DNA of 64,000 nucleotides from positions 1 to 64,000 of the forward strand of contig NZ_SSOD01000010.1 of the NCBI RefSeq assembly GCF_004801305.1. Reading direction: 5' to 3'. Under the pieces are notes generated by a model. The model worked only from the letters and a program-made list of their open reading frames with translations, was not told the origin of the DNA and ran no database searches. This DNA is from Pseudothauera rhizosphaerae (lineage in GTDB: Bacteria; Pseudomonadota; Gammaproteobacteria; Burkholderiales; Rhodocyclaceae). This document shows positions 11,201 to 18,244 of the stretch, piece by piece. Position numbers and translations under genes: made by a program. How positions within the stretch are numbered: the stretch's first letter is position 1; the number at the start of each line of letters is the position of its first letter.

Positions 11201-14200
11201 GATCAAGGCGCCTTCACGCACCACCACGAAGTGCGGCAGCCCGCCCAGCGTTCCCTCCACTGGGTCGATTTCGGCATTGCCGAACAGAATGCTGCCGCCC
11301 GCATCCACTCGGCCATAGCGCTCACCGCGGGCATTGACGGCAGTGATGGCGCGGCCGGCCGCGTCGAGCACGGCGTGCTCGCCCACCCAGACCGATGCGC
11401 CGATAGGCATCAGGCCGCCCTGGTCATGGCGGCTCAACCGGATGCGCCCGCCCGGCGCTTCCAGGCGGCCATCCACGGTCAACTGGCCAGCGGTCAGCAG
11501 GGCAATGGACTGCCCCGGGTCCACGGCCACGCGCGCCCCTTCGGCCACATGCAGCCGCTTGGCATAGGCATCGGCCGTCTGGCCGTCGCCGACCGTAAGC
11601 GTCAGGCTGGCGCCCCGGCGCTGGCCGAGCACGCTCTTGACCGGGTCTTCCTGGTAGAGCGGCGGTGTCCACAGTTCCAGCCCCTCGCCGCGCGTGGCGG
11701 CGCCCTTGGCGCCGGCGCCCAGGCGCAGGGCGGGCATGAAGACTTGCAGGTCGGCGTCCGGCGCCACCAGCGCGGAGTGCCGGCTGAACACGTCGTAGGC
11801 CGAGAAGCCGCTCTGGAAGAAAGCGCTGTCCAGCACCCGGGGCGCGCGCACCGCCACCTGGCGGTCGAACACCGCGCCCGGCGCGATGAGGGTGCCCGCC
11901 TCAAAGACCACGTCGGCCGGCGCCAGCGTGCCCGCCGGGGCGGTGTAGGCCGGCGTGGGAATGCCGGTGGCCAGGCCGGCCGGGACGACGTAGCCCGCCG
12001 TCAGGGAACCGGAGGCGATGCGATCCACCACCGAACCGGCCGGCACCACCTGGCCGGTGGAACCGCGATAGATCGTGGTGCCCACATAAACCGTCAGCGT
12101 GGTGCCGCCCAGGTCCCAGCCGCCTTCGCCGACCGGAATGCTGAGGCCCGTGGTGTTGGTGAAGGCAATGCCGCTCGTTATCCGCTGGCCGGGCATGACC
12201 ACGTTGAAAGTGGCCGCGCTCGGCAGCGGTTCTCCCTTCGCCACGGATACCGGCTCGTCCAGTATCAGGCCGACCTGCGCCGCTTCGCCGCTTTGCAGAT
12301 GGCCCGCGTCGTGCACCTTGCCGCCCAGCACCAGGGGCTCGCCGGTGCGCAGCGTCAGCGTGCCGCTGCCGGCGACGCCATAACCCTTGATCTGCCCCTC
12401 CAGGCTCACTTCGCCAGTGGTACTGCTGCGGCCCGACTCCAGCGCGACGCTGCCGCCCTTGCCGCCCTTGCTCCCGCCGTCGGCCAGCACCGCGGCGCCG
12501 GACGACACGTCGATCAGGCTGCCGGTTTCCAGCACGATGTTCTGGCTGGTGGACAGGCTGATGCTGCCGCCATCGAGGAAGGCCAGCCTGGCCTGCTCCT
12601 CCGGGTTCAGCCGCAGGTTGGCCCAGTGGCCGGTGAGGTCGAGCGTGACGCCGTCGTGCAGGGTGATGTCAGCATTGCCGCCCAAGGTCAGCACCTGCGG
12701 CGTGACGCCGCTGCCCGGCGCGAAGTTGTTGGTGACGCTGATGCTGCCGCCGTGGGCGGTGACGTCGGCATTGAAATCGACGACGGGCGCGACGATGTCC
12801 AGGCGGCCGCCGTCGGCCAGCGACAGCGCGCCATCGATGCTGACCGCGCCGCGGGTGCCGATCACCAGACCGCCGAGCGATTGCCGGTTGAGTTGGCCGG
12901 CGTCGAGCCACAGGGTGTTGGCGCGTTCGGCCGGCAACAGGGTGTCGATGTCGAGCCCGGCGCTGATGGCGTCGAGGTCGGCGATGCGCACGTCGGTGGT
13001 GTCGATGGCAGCAATGCCGCCCATCATGCCGCCGATCCCCGGCAGGCCGAAGCGGCCGAACATCAGCGCGCCGGCGCGGGCGACCGCGGTCTGCGCCTGC
13101 CTGTAGCCGTCGTCGATGCCATCGCGGCCGCGAACCTGGCGCGCGCCGTTGAACACGTCGGCGACGATGTCGCCTTCCAGCACCGCGGTGGGCGCGCCGA
13201 CGATCAGCCGGCCGGCGTCGCGGCCGACGGTGTAGCCGTTCTCCAGGCGCTGCGGTGGGGCGATGATCGGGTTGTAGTAGTAGTCCGTCTGGCCCCAGCG
13301 GGCATGTTCGTCCTCGAAGCCCTGGTACACGCCGATGAACAGCATGTCCGCCGGCGCATCCTGCACGGCGTACAGCTTGCCGTCGCCGCCCTTGAGCCAG
13401 GTCGTCCTGACGTAGCCCGTGGCGATGTCGAGGGTGCCGCCGGAAATGTTCAGGGTGGAACCGGCCTGGGTCACCACTTCGTTGCCGTTGAGCAGGATGG
13501 TGCCGCCTTGCGCGGCCCACTCGCCGATGCGGTGGCCCTGGTTGCTCAGGTAGCCGCTCACTTCCAGCAGGCCGCCCGCCGCATACCAGCGATCGGATTC
13601 GTAGCCCCCGGTGCCGGCCGGCACCAGGATCAGATCGCGCCGGTCCACCCAGATGTTCTTGTTGAACAGCGTGCCCGCGTCGCGGTTCACTGGCGAATCG
13701 CGCAGTTCGTTGCCCTGTACGTTGACCTTGACGTTGTTGGACTCCATCGCCACGTTGACGCCAACGGCGCCGGACACGTCGAGGATCGCGCCTGCGGCGA
13801 CGAAGTTGCGCTTGCCGGCGCCGACCACGATCTGGCCGCCGGTGGCCAGCGTCAGGCTGGCATCGGTGAAGTGGACGTTGCCGCCGCTGACGATCTCGAT
13901 CCGCGACAGGTCGAGCCGGTCGTTCAGGCTGGAATAGTTGTTGAAGCTGCCCGTCGCCACCGTGGAGCGCGGCGCCGAGGAATTTTCGATCAGGGTGTCA
14001 CGCTGGCTATCCAGCGCCGTCTGGCTGTCGTCTTCGATGACGACCGCAGTGGTGGCACCGGAACCCAGCGTTACCTGCCCACTGGCATCGGTGGCCGAGT
14101 TCAGCAGATGGATCGTGCCGCGCTGGTTCACCGTGGTGGTGCTGACCGCCGTGCCATTCTGGCGCACGTCCCGGCCGGCCAGGGTGATGTCGCCTTCGCG

Positions 14201-15313
14201 CGCCAGGATCAGGCCGCTGTTGGTCACCGTACCCGCCGTGCTGCCGGTGGCGAACTGCGGCGCGATTTCGTTGCCGCGCGTGCTGGAAGCGCTGTTCTCG
14301 TCGGTCCCCACGCCCCTGCGGATGATGAAGCTGTCGCCGGCGGCCAGCGCCGTCTGGCCCCTCCGGGTCACGATCTCACCGGCGTTCTCCACTTCCTTGC
14401 CCAGCAGCAGCACGTAGCCGCCGCCCTGGGTCACAGACTGCGGCGTGTGGGTCTGGATCAGCGCGCCCTGCTCCACCTTCACCGCGCCGCCCGCACCGGT
14501 GAAGGTCGGGGTGGTGGCGCTGGCACCGTACAGGCCGTTGTCCTGGAACTGCGCATCGGTGATGTTCGCCGCCGCGGCCACCAGGTTGCGCACATTGACC
14601 TGGCTGCTGCCCTCGAACACCACCCCGTTGCGGTTGAGGATGAATACCGTGCCGTCGGCCTTGATCTGCCCCTGGATCTGCGAGGGTCGCGCGTTCGGGT
14701 CATTGACCCGGTTCAACACCGCCCAGTTCGCATCCTGCTCGAAGTTCACCGTGGTGTTGCGGCCCACGTTGAACGTCTCCCAGTTCAGGATCGCCTTGTC
14801 CGCGGTCTGTTCGATGGTCACTGTGGTCTGGCCGCCTTCCATCGTCTGCGTCGGGGCGTTGGCATTGCTCCAACCCTTGGTCAGTTCGTTCTCGTCGATC
14901 TTCAGCCCGCCTTCGCCCAGGCCGTCGGGGACCGACGACGGGCGCAGCAGCGCCGCCTGCCGGGCCTGCGCCTGCAGCGCCTGCTGCAGGGCGATGGCCT
15001 GGGCGGCGGTGTTGAGGTTGGCGATGGAGGTCTGCAGCCGCTCGCGCGCCGCATTGCTCTGGCCCTGCGGGCTGGTCAGGCTGGATACCGGGTTGCCGTT
15101 GGGCAGCAGGCCCGTGGCCGTCGCCGTCGCCTGGTTCGCCCCCTTGGCCGCGAACCAGGCCGGGCTGAACGCCTGCTGCGCATGCGCGTGGCCGACGGCA
15201 CCGCCGGCCATCATCGCCAACGCGATGGCACGGGCAACCGGGGCCATCATGAAAGCTCGTGCTTCGGAGGGGTTCGACTGGCAAGGCTTGCTGTTGCGCG
15301 TGCGAGTGGTCAT
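2249..15313 (-). CDS. giant PdtA-like filamentous haemagglutinin exoprotein 1
   Basis: A 4354-residue protein. The signal peptide ends at about residue 45 (VGHAHA then QQAFSPAW). It is followed by a TPS secretion domain (about 130-340) with the motif ILNRNGVVFEG, thousands of residues of beta-helix-type repeats rich in Gly/Thr/Asn/Val, and a conserved C-terminal region like DUF3739 ending near VISVQVLGFGE. Size and layout match PdtA of P. aeruginosa, an adhesin-like exoprotein induced by phosphate limitation. It should be exported through a TpsB pore, but none is in the window. It lies directly downstream of a FecR/FecI/STN-TonB module on the same strand and is probably its target. Residues about 46-338 are encoded by DNA identical to the second copy at 39739-40618, whereas the rest has diverged. 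No strong ribosome site precedes the chosen ATG. Confidence 0.93.
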   Translation of the reverse strand: MTTRTRNSKPCQSNPSEARAFMMAPVARAIALAMMAGGAVGHAHAQQAFSPAWFAAKGANQATATATGLLPNGNPVSSLTSPQGQSNAARERLQTSIANLNTAAQAIALQQALQAQARQAALLRPSSVPDGLGEGGLKIDENELTKGWSNANAPTQTMEGGQTTVTIEQTADKAILNWETFNVGRNTTVNFEQDANWAVLNRVNDPNARPSQIQGQIKADGTVFILNRNGVVFEGSSQVNVRNLVAAAANITDAQFQDNGLYGASATTPTFTGAGGAVKVEQGALIQTHTPQSVTQGGGYVLLLGKEVENAGEIVTRRGQTALAAGDSFIIRRGVGTDENSASSTRGNEIAPQFATGSTAGTVTNSGLILAREGDITLAGRDVRQNGTAVSTTTVNQRGTIHLLNSATDASGQVTLGSGATTAVVIEDDSQTALDSQRDTLIENSSAPRSTVATGSFNNYSSLNDRLDLSRIEIVSGGNVHFTDASLTLATGGQIVVGAGKRNFVAAGAILDVSGAVGVNVAMESNNVKVNVQGNELRDSPVNRDAGTLFNKNIWVDRRDLILVPAGTGGYESDRWYAAGGLLEVSGYLSNQGHRIGEWAAQGGTILLNGNEVVTQAGSTLNISGGTLDIATGYVRTTWLKGGDGKLYAVQDAPADMLFIGVYQGFEDEHARWGQTDYYYNPIIAPPQRLENGYTVGRDAGRLIVGAPTAVLEGDIVADVFNGARQVRGRDGIDDGYRQAQTAVARAGALMFGRFGLPGIGGMMGGIAAIDTTDVRIADLDAISAGLDIDTLLPAERANTLWLDAGQLNRQSLGGLVIGTRGAVSIDGALSLADGGRLDIVAPVVDFNADVTAHGGSISVTNNFAPGSGVTPQVLTLGGNADITLHDGVTLDLTGHWANLRLNPEEQARLAFLDGGSISLSTSQNIVLETGSLIDVSSGAAVLADGGSKGGKGGSVALESGRSSTTGEVSLEGQIKGYGVAGSGTLTLRTGEPLVLGGKVHDAGHLQSGEAAQVGLILDEPVSVAKGEPLPSAATFNVVMPGQRITSGIAFTNTTGLSIPVGEGGWDLGGTTLTVYVGTTIYRGSTGQVVPAGSVVDRIASGSLTAGYVVPAGLATGIPTPAYTAPAGTLAPADVVFEAGTLIAPGAVFDRQVAVRAPRVLDSAFFQSGFSAYDVFSRHSALVAPDADLQVFMPALRLGAGAKGAATRGEGLELWTPPLYQEDPVKSVLGQRRGASLTLTVGDGQTADAYAKRLHVAEGARVAVDPGQSIALLTAGQLTVDGRLEAPGGRIRLSRHDQGGLMPIGASVWVGEHAVLDAAGRAITAVNARGERYGRVDAGGSILFGNAEIDPVEGTLGGLPHFVVVREGALIDVSGSHAVLDIPGIGATDVVSAGGSITLSSSAGFYLDGTLRGASGGAGAAGGSLTVGLANNNYINTTPEYERRVTELVFAQEQGTSDLAANASPEDDGIALFTYGHARLGADRVSQGGFDTLNLWTSAMLTFDGSVDLTLGRAINLYVGALGWSDASPDGSHVELAAPYMKWSSAFLTTSTTTTGYTGIAHSSNVLNVTGSTQPNLGSLTLSASRVFDVATVPGVTATGGHMTIAGFSADTDQVIDRRAFDQVSLVSAGDMRFGASQAAGNSNNSSLLVAGDLTLSAAQLYPITHAAVTVNAGRRDNKSVGNTTDFTRALTVTRSTDTLPDQPYSVFGRLTLIAPTLNQSGVIRAPQGMIALGSSTGSTATQTVNLLPGSITSVSAAGLVIPYGGTADGISWYYNSDDPLRLNGVGKVITGGIQLTGLQTNVAEGAVIDLSGGGTLAGAGFVSGRGGSTDARYTPLLQIGKDGVSAPSLADHPVYAIVPGAQPVAAPSSGELGASTPLLGQQITIPEGVPGLPAGTYTLLPSTYALLPGAFRVEINGGAASGAPLAPSRMGNRSWLASGTLSIGGTGFADTLAHSVILTPADVLRGYSQYNETSYADYARIDAARLGVPRAQIEADAKTLVLSFSSRPADSTEISLNFDGTVLSAAAEGGFGSTLAVAGTANSTVEILADGAMPAPDYGISLRASDLSKIEVSRLAIGGLPGVVYGQSGNLVQLNNNTANGISTSPALGIVLRSGAELSAPEVMLMAYGGLSNARLGIEIEQGAVINTLGQGPVAYDSDDGFIFQAGSAAVVSVSNGRQQWLAPAASSATVGPAPIRIGSCASLDCSGATQLYSEGSLTFATDNTFDMHESVRYGTRHLNLAAGAFNVGDNEALDAARDRAALAPGLALNQDLLNLLLSGDTTTGAPALEALELIASRSFNFFGGVTLSTLDAGGVSQLDKLVLTTPAIYGYGSASEVARIQTKELVWNGSGDAPAVVIGEGAGTGAGSFAVEAERITFGYGPWSRPDGISSLDRLALGFANVDLHASDRITANNLGTLAVYQQQENDYVPGEGFRYSGGNLDIVAPLISGEAGSVNKITAGGAITVSAPAGGAADAATVSAIGAELSLTAGQNLSLDTMVALPSGKLTLSAGGDLTLGDAAYLDLSGRTLTFFDDDGATRYSWGGDVTLESAAGDIRQSAGATIDLTAKNNQAGRLTAIALGEGKGTVDLLGHILGSASGHADAGGTFVPYLSAGIDVRAQKLGAGGLSEAFAALNQRLNEDHVSGLRRFQLKQGDLVIGNELKANQIDVSLDGGHLTVAGTVDASGERVGSIRLAGKNGLTVAGTGVLDAHGTALRLDSYGKIIDAPNRAIVELNSGGGTLALAEGARIDLRHGTDDARVRARPALHDGRARGMVELYAPRLGGATAGDIAIDASGAVTIEGARSIAVNAVQRYDDAGYGTDPAASGRPYQVVDQDYLDAKHADSTGFIANALANANLLGNKLAGLDNATYRDAFHLRPAVEIVSATPDGDLVVSGDLDLSGYRYDSLNPHTQKVFGAYGSGEAGALAIRAGGDFDIYGSINDGFAPPPGTPDDNGWVLTPGIQGYGADVVVPNAGVVLAESTRFPPGRVLNYDLPIQAVALAADTDLPVGTSLTAQLTVPAGTVFSAAVRDAAGEVLYAAGTQVSAQVVLPVGTRFDAGFRLPAAASLAAMTWPAGVPLPKRATSQAVNNPDGVFLAGSLNLPMGAVIPGFTSIVLPAGTLATPLRPVTDGRMGRNWAVAAMLPEGSASWDLRLVAGADIAAADPRLARAEAEGSLTLADPHYSLYHRYVSGNLTAIYPVAQNFSVLRTGTGSLELLAGEDVSIQSLYGIYTAGTSTASAAGADEAAFNLPHGKDTDGSYLKTAAEPTIAGRTKVGAQYEALVNGGASSTYAAWYPDGGGNLLVRTGADFSGDLLAFYNPASVNYGTHDLRGQRSSVDVGNWLWRQASGDTGGIDPILASWWINFGTYVSGRTVSNSHADYTNATDRTAIAAIPELVGFVGVGTLGGGNLTVDVGGDAGLLTRIGNPALNTPRPRSQGLILAVGGTGRVGADGELLLTGGGDLALRVGGSLNPDLQARSMAPNTVTNPKVTDYWQQNLNMSGVLANLRGALDARMGASGGLVLAYSSGFSKDIRAMDVYAAAMAIASGGPVLMLGDAVATLETRGDLVLGGTGDPGRINQPYLPPYRDAGSDAWKAGGYGWFSLWTDNTAINLFSAGGDLSWSQQLGDNSTANSNPGQNYSVSDGRFVWPSQLNVVAAAGSIYLGKAALGNGISSTYDVTRDYIWLAPGANGRMDMLAGGSILAHGYVVSRVSASPEVVPTPFKPAFALSATTTIGKNNLSAQAVRPGSAHFPIIAFGPGTAQEIPAAPGEVTRIYAQDGDIIGLGIGEIIAMAATTGRGTWYEGAGPVWMQAGRDIVRSGMLLSDPSLYVANELARTPVSTVGTASTRSNLFFHTDPNDVSIVKAGRDILFSSFTVAGPGTLEISAGRNVLMAGQTGTGTTGVPAYGEVTFTSLGGVIQGDTRPGARIVVQAGHGAAGPDWVALLRYLDPANQADLTPGHPLADQPGKVAHTYEEELAEWLKATFGYEATSDEDALARFAGLPAEQQRIFLRTVYYAELLAGGREYNDVDGPRFGSYLRGRQMIAALFPEENADGNEIERSGDIIMFGGAGIRSLFGGDIQLLAPAGQIVVGVEGVVPPASAGVMTQGAGDIRMYSQGSILLGLSRIMTTFGGHIQAWSAEGDINAGRGAKTTVVYTPPRRVYDQWGNVTLSPQAPSTGAGIATLNPIPEVPPGDVDLIAPLGTIDAGEAGIRVSGNANLAALQVVNAENIEVQGEATGLPVVASVNVGALTSASAAANSASQAAQDMARNQTRQARPSVISVQVLGFGEPQADARRGAASPMPAVGQPVMGFPYDPASPVQFVGVGRSFDAAQLARLTPEQRSLLQQE
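14299..15178. repeat. 880-bp perfect repeat, copy 1 (TPS domain)
   Basis: By line-by-line comparison this block is base-for-base the same as 39739-40618, at a constant offset of 25440. It encodes the end of the signal region and the TPS secretion domain of both giant exoproteins. On either side the two genes differ at once, including at synonymous positions. This is the footprint of gene conversion or a recent partial duplication. Confidence 0.95.
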
Positions 15314-15573
15314 AAGTGCGTTCTACCGAGTGAGGTTGGCCCGTTCGGCTGCCCGCCTCATGCCGGCCAGCCGTATGGATGGAGGCGTTCTCACCTCCCG
15401 CGGCATGCGCCGGCGGCAGGCGGAAGCCCCCTTCTGTACGGCTGACGAACGGCACGGACCCAATGCCGCAAAATTTTTCGCACTCCCCCGAGCTCAACGC
15501 GCATGGCATGCATGCATACGCGCGACGCTGCTCCGACGCACCGCCGACGGCCGGTTCGACGTCCCCTTTCGGA

Positions 15574-16563
15574 TCAGCTCAGGATCAACACGCCGGCCGG
15601 CAACGTGCGGGCGCGCAGGTCGAAAGACTCCTGCAACTGCCACAGCGCCATGTCCAGTTCGACGATGGCGAAGCGCCCGCTGACCGGGCGGTTGCGCACG
15701 CGGTCGTTCATGAGCATCACGCGACCGGTGCGATACCGGTTGATCTCATCGATGACGTCGGCCAGGGGCGTCTGGCTGAACACCAGCACGCCCTCGCGCC
15801 AGGCCGTGGCCGCGGCCGGCTCGACGCTGGCGACGCTGCCCACGGCAACGGCGTCGTAGCGCACCTGCTGGCGGGCCTGCAGGACGCGCGTACCCGCCGG
15901 ATGCTCGACCCGCACCGCGCCTTCGATGCAGGTCACGCAGGCCTTGCCGTCCACGTGGCGCACTTCGAAGCGCCCCCACTCGGCCGTGCTGCGGCCGGCA
16001 CCGGCGATGACGGCGAATGCGCGGCCCGCACCGAGGTCGATGGCGGCCTCGCCGGCGATCAATTCCAGACCGACGGCTTGCCCGCCGCTGGTGCGGCGGC
16101 GCACGCTGGTGCGGGTGTTGAGCGTCACGTCGATGCCGTCGGCCAGCGCCAGCGTGCGCTGCTCGCCGGCCGCGGTGCGGTCGTCCGCCCCCCATTCGTC
16201 GATGGCGGGCCACCAGCCCAGGGGCGGGTGGACCACGGCCACGCCGGCCGCTGCCGCCGCGCCGATGGCAGCCCCCAGGAAGGCGCGGCGGCCGTATGCC
16301 GAGCCGACCCGTCGCCGGGGCCGCGGCACGGCCTCGGGCTTGCGCTGCAGCAGTTCGCGCGCGGGCGGTTCGAGGGCGTCCCAGCGGAATTTGACCGCGT
16401 TGTAGGCGGCCTGATGGGCGGGACTGCTGTGCACCCAGCGCCGGAAGCGCTTGGCGTCCAGTTCACGGGCATCCCCCGAGCGCAGCAGGCGCAGCCAGTT
16501 CCAGGCCTGGGCTTCCAGGTCGGCAGGCACGGCGTGGCCGTCACGGGACGGAGGTGTCGTCAT
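15574..16563 (-). CDS. FecR-family anti-sigma regulator 1
   Basis: A 329-residue FecR/VreR-type protein. The cytoplasmic N-terminal segment (about 15-75) has the family WxxSSPAHQAAYNAV motif. A single membrane helix follows at about 92-112 (RAFLGAAIGAAAAAGVAVV), after a basic run. The periplasmic FecR domain spans about 135-240, and the C-terminal part (VFSQTPLADVIDEINRY, NRPVSGRF) resembles an STN-like fold. Such proteins hold a FecI-type sigma factor at the membrane and release it, often after proteolysis, when a periplasmic partner signals. It is the third gene of a module, after the STN/TonB protein and the sigma factor, with about 110 bases separating it from the sigma factor. The start is set by AGGAC upstream of ATG at 16563. 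Confidence 0.92.
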   Translation of the reverse strand: MTTPPSRDGHAVPADLEAQAWNWLRLLRSGDARELDAKRFRRWVHSSPAHQAAYNAVKFRWDALEPPARELLQRKPEAVPRPRRRVGSAYGRRAFLGAAIGAAAAAGVAVVHPPLGWWPAIDEWGADDRTAAGEQRTLALADGIDVTLNTRTSVRRRTSGGQAVGLELIAGEAAIDLGAGRAFAVIAGAGRSTAEWGRFEVRHVDGKACVTCIEGAVRVEHPAGTRVLQARQQVRYDAVAVGSVASVEPAAATAWREGVLVFSQTPLADVIDEINRYRTGRVMLMNDRVRNRPVSGRFAIVELDMALWQLQESFDLRARTLPAGVLILS

Positions 16564-16675
16564 CGCGTCATGTCCTTCAGTCAGACTCGACCGGCAGGCG
16601 GGTTTCCGCCGGCCTGCCGCATGTGAGCGTCTGTCCTTTCATGATGGATGACGAACGAGCGCGTGGGAAACCGCA

Positions 16676-17197
16676 TTATTTTCCTTCTTCGACCGCGGCC
16701 AGGTAGGCGTCCAGGCGTTCGTGGACGCGCCTGATTTCGTATTCTACGGTGCGCAGGGACACGCCCAGGCGCTGGGCGGCTTCCTTCTGCGTCACCCCTT
16801 CGGCATGGACCAGCAGCGCCACGGCACGGCGCCGCTCGGGCATGCGGTCCAGCAGTTCCTGCAGCGCTTCCAGGTCCGAACGCATTTCGGCCGCGTCCGC
16901 CGGACCTGGGGCCGGGTCCGCCAGTTCCTCCAGCAGCGCGTCGACATCCTCGCCGGACAGCAGGCGGCTGTTCCGGCGCTGCACGTCGATGGCGATGTTG
17001 ACCGCCATGCGCGCGAGGTAGGCACCGGGATCGCGCACCGGGCCGAGGTCTTCGCCGCCCTTCAGGCGCAACCAGGTGTCGTGCAGCGCGTCGCCGGCCA
17101 GTTCGGCGTTGCCCAGCCGCCGCGCCAGGCGCCGCTTGAGCGCGGCATAGTGCTGGCCGAGGTAGTCCAGCAGGGCGACGTGCGTGCTCTCAGCCAT
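16676..17197 (-). CDS. FecI-type ECF sigma factor 1
   Basis: A 173-residue ECF sigma factor. Region 2 spans about 10-80 (LARRLGNAELAGDALHDTWL, DPGAYLARMAVNIAID). Region 4 spans about 110-165, with the helix-turn-helix VTQKEAAQRLGVSLRTVEYE. It directs RNA polymerase to the target promoters of a cell-surface signalling system. It overlaps the STN/TonB gene upstream by 8 bases and has a GGGAG ribosome site. The nearest likely target is the giant exoprotein after the FecR gene. The domain order matches VreI of the PUMA3 system. Confidence 0.93.
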   Translation of the reverse strand: MAESTHVALLDYLGQHYAALKRRLARRLGNAELAGDALHDTWLRLKGGEDLGPVRDPGAYLARMAVNIAIDVQRRNSRLLSGEDVDALLEELADPAPGPADAAEMRSDLEALQELLDRMPERRRAVALLVHAEGVTQKEAAQRLGVSLRTVEYEIRRVHERLDAYLAAVEEGK

Positions 17198-17939
17198 TTC
17201 CGGTGCGCTCCCGCTGCTCTTCGCAGCGCGGCCCGTTCGCCGAATCGTTGGACCGGATCATCATCGTGAGCGCCTGCCGGGCGATGGCCGGCGGCGGCGC
17301 GCGCTCGATCCGCACGCGCTGCAGGGCGCCGAGCAGCGCAGCATCGCGCTCGGCATCGCCGCTGCTGCCGAGCAGGCGGACGTCGTAAAGCCGGCCGTCG
17401 GTACCGGGCAGGAAGCGCAGCAGCACGCTGTAGTCGGCCGGCCGGGTACGCGCATCCGCGCACAGGCTTTGCCAGATGCGTGCCTGGAGCAGGCCGGCAT
17501 AGCCGGCCTCGCCGAACAGCGCGGCGAGGCCGCTGCGCCGCCCGACCGCAACCTCGGCCTGCTGCAGGACGAAGGTCTGGCCGAGACGGGAACGGCGCCG
17601 CGCCGCCGCCAGGCCGGAGCCCTGCAGCAGCATCTGCAACCCCACTTCGGCCGAGTAGCGACCCCGCACCGGCGAGGACGTGCGTCCGCCAAGGAGGTCG
17701 CTGGGCAGCAAGGTCGGGCGGCCGGTCGCCTGGGCATACCGGTCCAGCGCCGCTTCCAGCGGTTGGGTGGGGATGTCGAAGTCGAACTGCGTGTCGTCTT
17801 CGGAAAAGGACGAGGCCGGCACAGGTTCCGCCAGCGGGGGGCCACCGTACGCTAGTTCGACCGATGCAAGCCCTCCCAGCATGAAGAGCGCCGCTCCGGC
17901 GCCAATCAGGCCGGCCACAGGCGAACGCACGCCAGCCAA
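17190..17939 (-). CDS. VreA-like STN + TonB-C signalling protein 1
   Basis: About 249 residues. An N-terminal hydrophobic signal (about 8-30) is followed by a complete STN domain at about 51-125 (FDFDIPTQPLEAALDRYAQA, RGRYSAEVGLQMLLQGSGL). A TonB C-terminal-like domain follows at about 145-232 (RPADYSVLLRFLPGTDGRLY, DAERDAALLGALQRVRI). There is no plug or beta-barrel, so this is not an outer-membrane receptor but a periplasmic hybrid. This is the unusual layout of VreA in PUMA3, described as lacking the barrel. The likely start is TTG at 17939 behind AGGTGA, with a downstream GTG as alternative. It overlaps the sigma-factor gene and should pass a signal to FecR 1. Confidence 0.8.
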   Translation of the reverse strand: MAGVRSPVAGLIGAGAALFMLGGLASVELAYGGPPLAEPVPASSFSEDDTQFDFDIPTQPLEAALDRYAQATGRPTLLPSDLLGGRTSSPVRGRYSAEVGLQMLLQGSGLAAARRRSRLGQTFVLQQAEVAVGRRSGLAALFGEAGYAGLLQARIWQSLCADARTRPADYSVLLRFLPGTDGRLYDVRLLGSSGDAERDAALLGALQRVRIERAPPPAIARQALTMMIRSNDSANGPRCEEQRERTGNG

Positions 17940-18244
17940 CCCGGTTCACCTGACGAAGAGCCTTCATCGGCGCGACCATGCCGCGGGTCCCGGTACGGAA
18001 TGAACGAGCAAGTCGACAAGATACGGGCAGCATTCATAGCCGCGACATTGTGGCGGCCGAGGATGATGCTTTCGTTACGGAGGGTGCAGGCGACCGGCGC
18101 TGCCGTGTGGCTTACGGCCGTTGTTGCATGATTGTCATCTTTGCTGGCTATGCTGATGCAGTCAGTCCCTTCAGCGCGGCCATTGCATCGACGCCCCGCG
18201 TATCAGGGCGGTTGGAGGCCGGTCTACAGCAGGGGCCTCGAGGA
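17940..18244. promoter_or_regulatory. divergent control region between two signalling modules
   Basis: About 305 bases lie between the divergent starts of the two STN/TonB genes. They must hold the promoters of both modules. No gene is seen here. On the plus strand a possible Pho-box with a -10 is described separately. The shared region means the two modules could be co-regulated. Confidence 0.6.
18121..18154 (+). promoter_or_regulatory. candidate Pho-box promoter
   Basis: TTGTTGC, a 4-base gap, then TTGTCAT (18121-18138), compared with the PhoB consensus CTGTCAT-N4-CTGTCAT. The second half matches 6 of 7 and the first only 3 of 7. Exactly 10 bases later comes TATGCT (18149-18154), a passable -10, which is the normal spacing for a PhoB-activated promoter. 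It points toward the second signalling module. It is weak as sequence but fits the phosphate theme of the locus. Confidence 0.35.

Noticed and set aside
14299-15178. Possible mobile element at the 880-bp repeat
   Set aside because: No terminal inverted repeats, target duplications or transposase; the block is coding sequence of both exoproteins, so conversion is the better explanation.
10316-15445. Very long plus-strand open frame (1709 codons) antisense to exoprotein 1
   Set aside because: Low-complexity His/Arg/Ala/Gly composition, no domain and no start signal. It is a shadow of the high-GC coding strand. The same applies to plus-strand frames at 4187-7474, 7505-10099, 31484-36049, 36164-39529 and 46233-48770.
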